This document shows, piece after piece, positions 5,290 through 6,602 of a stretch of DNA of 6,602 nucleotides (position 1 is the first letter of the stretch; each line of letters opens with the position of its first letter). The position numbers were made by a program, and so were the translations under genes. Source of the stretch: Calditrichota bacterium (GTDB lineage Bacteria > Zhuqueibacterota > Zhuqueibacteria > Residuimicrobiales > Krinioviventaceae). The notes under the pieces are model-generated. The model searched no databases. It was not told the DNA's origin and was given only the letters and a program-made list of their open reading frames with translations. The DNA lies in NCBI GenBank assembly GCA_003818595.1, contig RPQV01000201.1, forward strand, positions 1-6,602. The letters run 5' to 3'.

Positions 5290-6602
5290 ATGCGTGCATT
5301 ATTGTATATTTTAACCATTCTATGGTTTCGCGTCGGATGTGCTCTGGGCTTGTCGGTGCTCGATTTTGGTGCAGTTGCTGACGGTCTGACCGATGATACC
5401 GCCGCATTTCAACAAGCCGTGAATGCCGCTGCACAAACCGGTGGAACCGTACTGGCGCCGGCTGGTAAGTATCGCATCGAAGGCAGCATCCGCTTGTTGG
5501 GAGTTTCACTGCAGGGAGAAAACACGGCGCCTCGTTCATGGTATCCGTTGAACGGCACGGTGATCCTGGCGACCGGTGGTCGAGATGATGAAAACGGCGC
5601 TCCACTGTTCGATTTGCGCAATTCGAGCGCGGTTCGCGGATTGACCGTTTATTATCCCGAACAAAACGTGGATGACATCCGCCCTTATCCCTGGACATTC
5701 CGCATCGGCGGAGATGATTTGGAGCGGGACATCACCTTTGACTGCACCATTGAGAATATCACACTGATCAACAGCTATAACGGCATCCGTACCGGGCCTG
5801 CGGAAAATGGGCGGCACCGCATCAACAGTGTTTTCGGTTGTGTCCTTTCGCGCGGCATATTTGTACAGAGTACCGGAGATGTCGGACGGATTGAAAATGT
5901 TCAGTTTCACTGCCACTTTTGGGCGCACCCGGAGAGCGGCGGCGATTTCGGCAAGGTGTTCAATTATATGCAGAAAAACCTGCGCGCGTTCATCATCGGC
6001 CGCAGTGATTGGGAGTACATGACCAATACATTTGTGTTTCCGGCGCATATTGGCTATCATTTCATTGCCACGGAAACAGCGGCGGGTTGGAACGGCGGCT
6101 GCAATGGTCAGTTCAGCGGCCTCGGCGCCGATGCCGCTGAGATCTGCGTGCAGGTGGATGATATTCAGTCAATGGGATTGCTGATCACTAACGGTCAGTT
6201 CAATTCGCACCTTCATGGTGAGGCGACGCAAATCATCATCAGTCCCACCAACACCGGCAGCGTGCGATTCGTCAATTGCGGATTTTGGGGGCCGGTGAAC
6301 CATAACGCTGCAATTCATGGGGACGGATATGTTTCCTTTTCCAATTGCTATTTTTCAAATAATAACGATACGCAAGAATATTCTATTGTAGCCGAAAGCG
6401 GCAGGGTGCAGATCAGCCAATGTACCTTTGATGCGGTGAAAAGCAGCGGCATCGCCGGTACCTGGGTATACACGGGCGAGAAAACGCAACCGCCGGCGGT
6501 TTATATCGGCAGTGATATTACACATGCCGTGGTGACGGATAACAACGGCTATAGAGGGGTGAGGATTGAAAATCGAGCAGGAGAGAAGGCTGTCATTCGA
6601 GA
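5290..6602 (+). CDS. Secreted pectate-lyase-superfamily right-handed beta-helix protein (3' end beyond window)
   Basis: An open frame of 437 codons runs from ATG 5290 to the window edge without a stop, so the protein is partial. Residues 1-20 (MRALLYILTILWFRVGCALG) form a hydrophobic export signal. The first domain starts with V-L-D-F-G-A-V-A-D-G-x-T-D-D-T-A-A-F (23-40), then G-G-T-V-x-x-P-A-G-K-Y (51-61) and G-V-S-L-Q-G-E (71-77). This is the signature opening of the pectate lyase 3 superfamily, seen in polygalacturonases, pectate lyases and phage depolymerases. Repeated short strands ending in Asn/Cys/Gly-type turns (NCGFWG 329-334, NCYFSN 352-357, QCTFDA 377-382) are typical of beta-helix coils. 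It is exported and probably binds or cleaves an acidic or plant/algal-type polysaccharide, but catalytic residues cannot be assigned. It lies 200 bp beyond the putative glycosidase, separated by a repeat element, so it may have its own transcript. Composition returns to about half GC. Confidence 0.85.
   Translation, partial: MRALLYILTILWFRVGCALGLSVLDFGAVADGLTDDTAAFQQAVNAAAQTGGTVLAPAGKYRIEGSIRLLGVSLQGENTAPRSWYPLNGTVILATGGRDDENGAPLFDLRNSSAVRGLTVYYPEQNVDDIRPYPWTFRIGGDDLERDITFDCTIENITLINSYNGIRTGPAENGRHRINSVFGCVLSRGIFVQSTGDVGRIENVQFHCHFWAHPESGGDFGKVFNYMQKNLRAFIIGRSDWEYMTNTFVFPAHIGYHFIATETAAGWNGGCNGQFSGLGADAAEICVQVDDIQSMGLLITNGQFNSHLHGEATQIIISPTNTGSVRFVNCGFWGPVNHNAAIHGDGYVSFSNCYFSNNNDTQEYSIVAESGRVQISQCTFDAVKSSGIAGTWVYTGEKTQPPAVYIGSDITHAVVTDNNGYRGVRIENRAGEKAVIR

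Noticed and set aside
5193..5381. Small plus-strand open frame of 62 codons in the intergenic region
   Set aside because: It overlaps the repeat arm and the start of the secreted protein out of frame, has no ribosome-binding site, and its translation has no recognisable features.
5024..5698. Minus-strand open frame of 224 codons across the repeat and the start of the beta-helix gene
   Set aside because: It combines translated repeat units (LRVLRVLRG) with the antisense of a real gene. It bridges an intergenic region and two genes, so it is not a plausible protein.

Overview
The window looks like a piece of a moderately GC-rich genome from an uncultured environmental bacterium with a large carbohydrate-degrading repertoire. 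It carries two neighbouring Gfo/Idh/MocA oxidoreductase genes, a non-pyrrolysine MttB-family methyltransferase gene, a gene for a Tat-exported putative glycosidase, and a gene for a secreted pectate-lyase-like beta-helix protein. This mix is typical of Planctomycetes/Verrucomicrobia/Lentisphaerae, Hydrogenedentes- or KSB1-like lineages. Strong Shine-Dalgarno sites argue against Bacteroidetes. No marker gene is present, so the lineage is inference only.

Layout, all genes on the + strand. Positions 1-197 are the 3' end of a Gfo/Idh/MocA-type oxidoreductase. After a 111-bp gap comes a complete second Gfo/Idh/MocA oxidoreductase (309-1388). After 23 bp comes an MttB-superfamily methyltransferase (1412-2836, GTG start chosen by a 10-nt perfect Shine-Dalgarno). 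After 12 bp comes a 746-aa protein with a twin-arginine signal and a probable TIM-barrel glycosidase domain (2849-5089). A 200-bp intergenic stretch follows, holding three tandem copies of a 9-bp unit (consensus nACACGAAG) and an imperfect inverted counterpart about 90 bp downstream. From 5290 to the window edge runs the 5' part of a secreted pectate-lyase-superfamily beta-helix gene, still open at the end.

The 309-5089 genes are tightly packed and probably one operon; the first oxidoreductase may belong to it. A reasonable but unproven reading is a catabolic locus. Exported enzymes (glycosidase, beta-helix protein) would release a glycan-derived substrate outside the cytoplasm, and the cytoplasmic oxidoreductases and methyltransferase would process a sugar and/or a methylated substituent. 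The MttB-like protein is the most intriguing member. The family is known for corrinoid-dependent demethylation of quaternary or tertiary amines, yet here it sits in a carbohydrate setting, with no corrinoid protein, reactivase or transporter visible in the window. No RNA genes, CRISPR arrays, integrases or transposases were seen.
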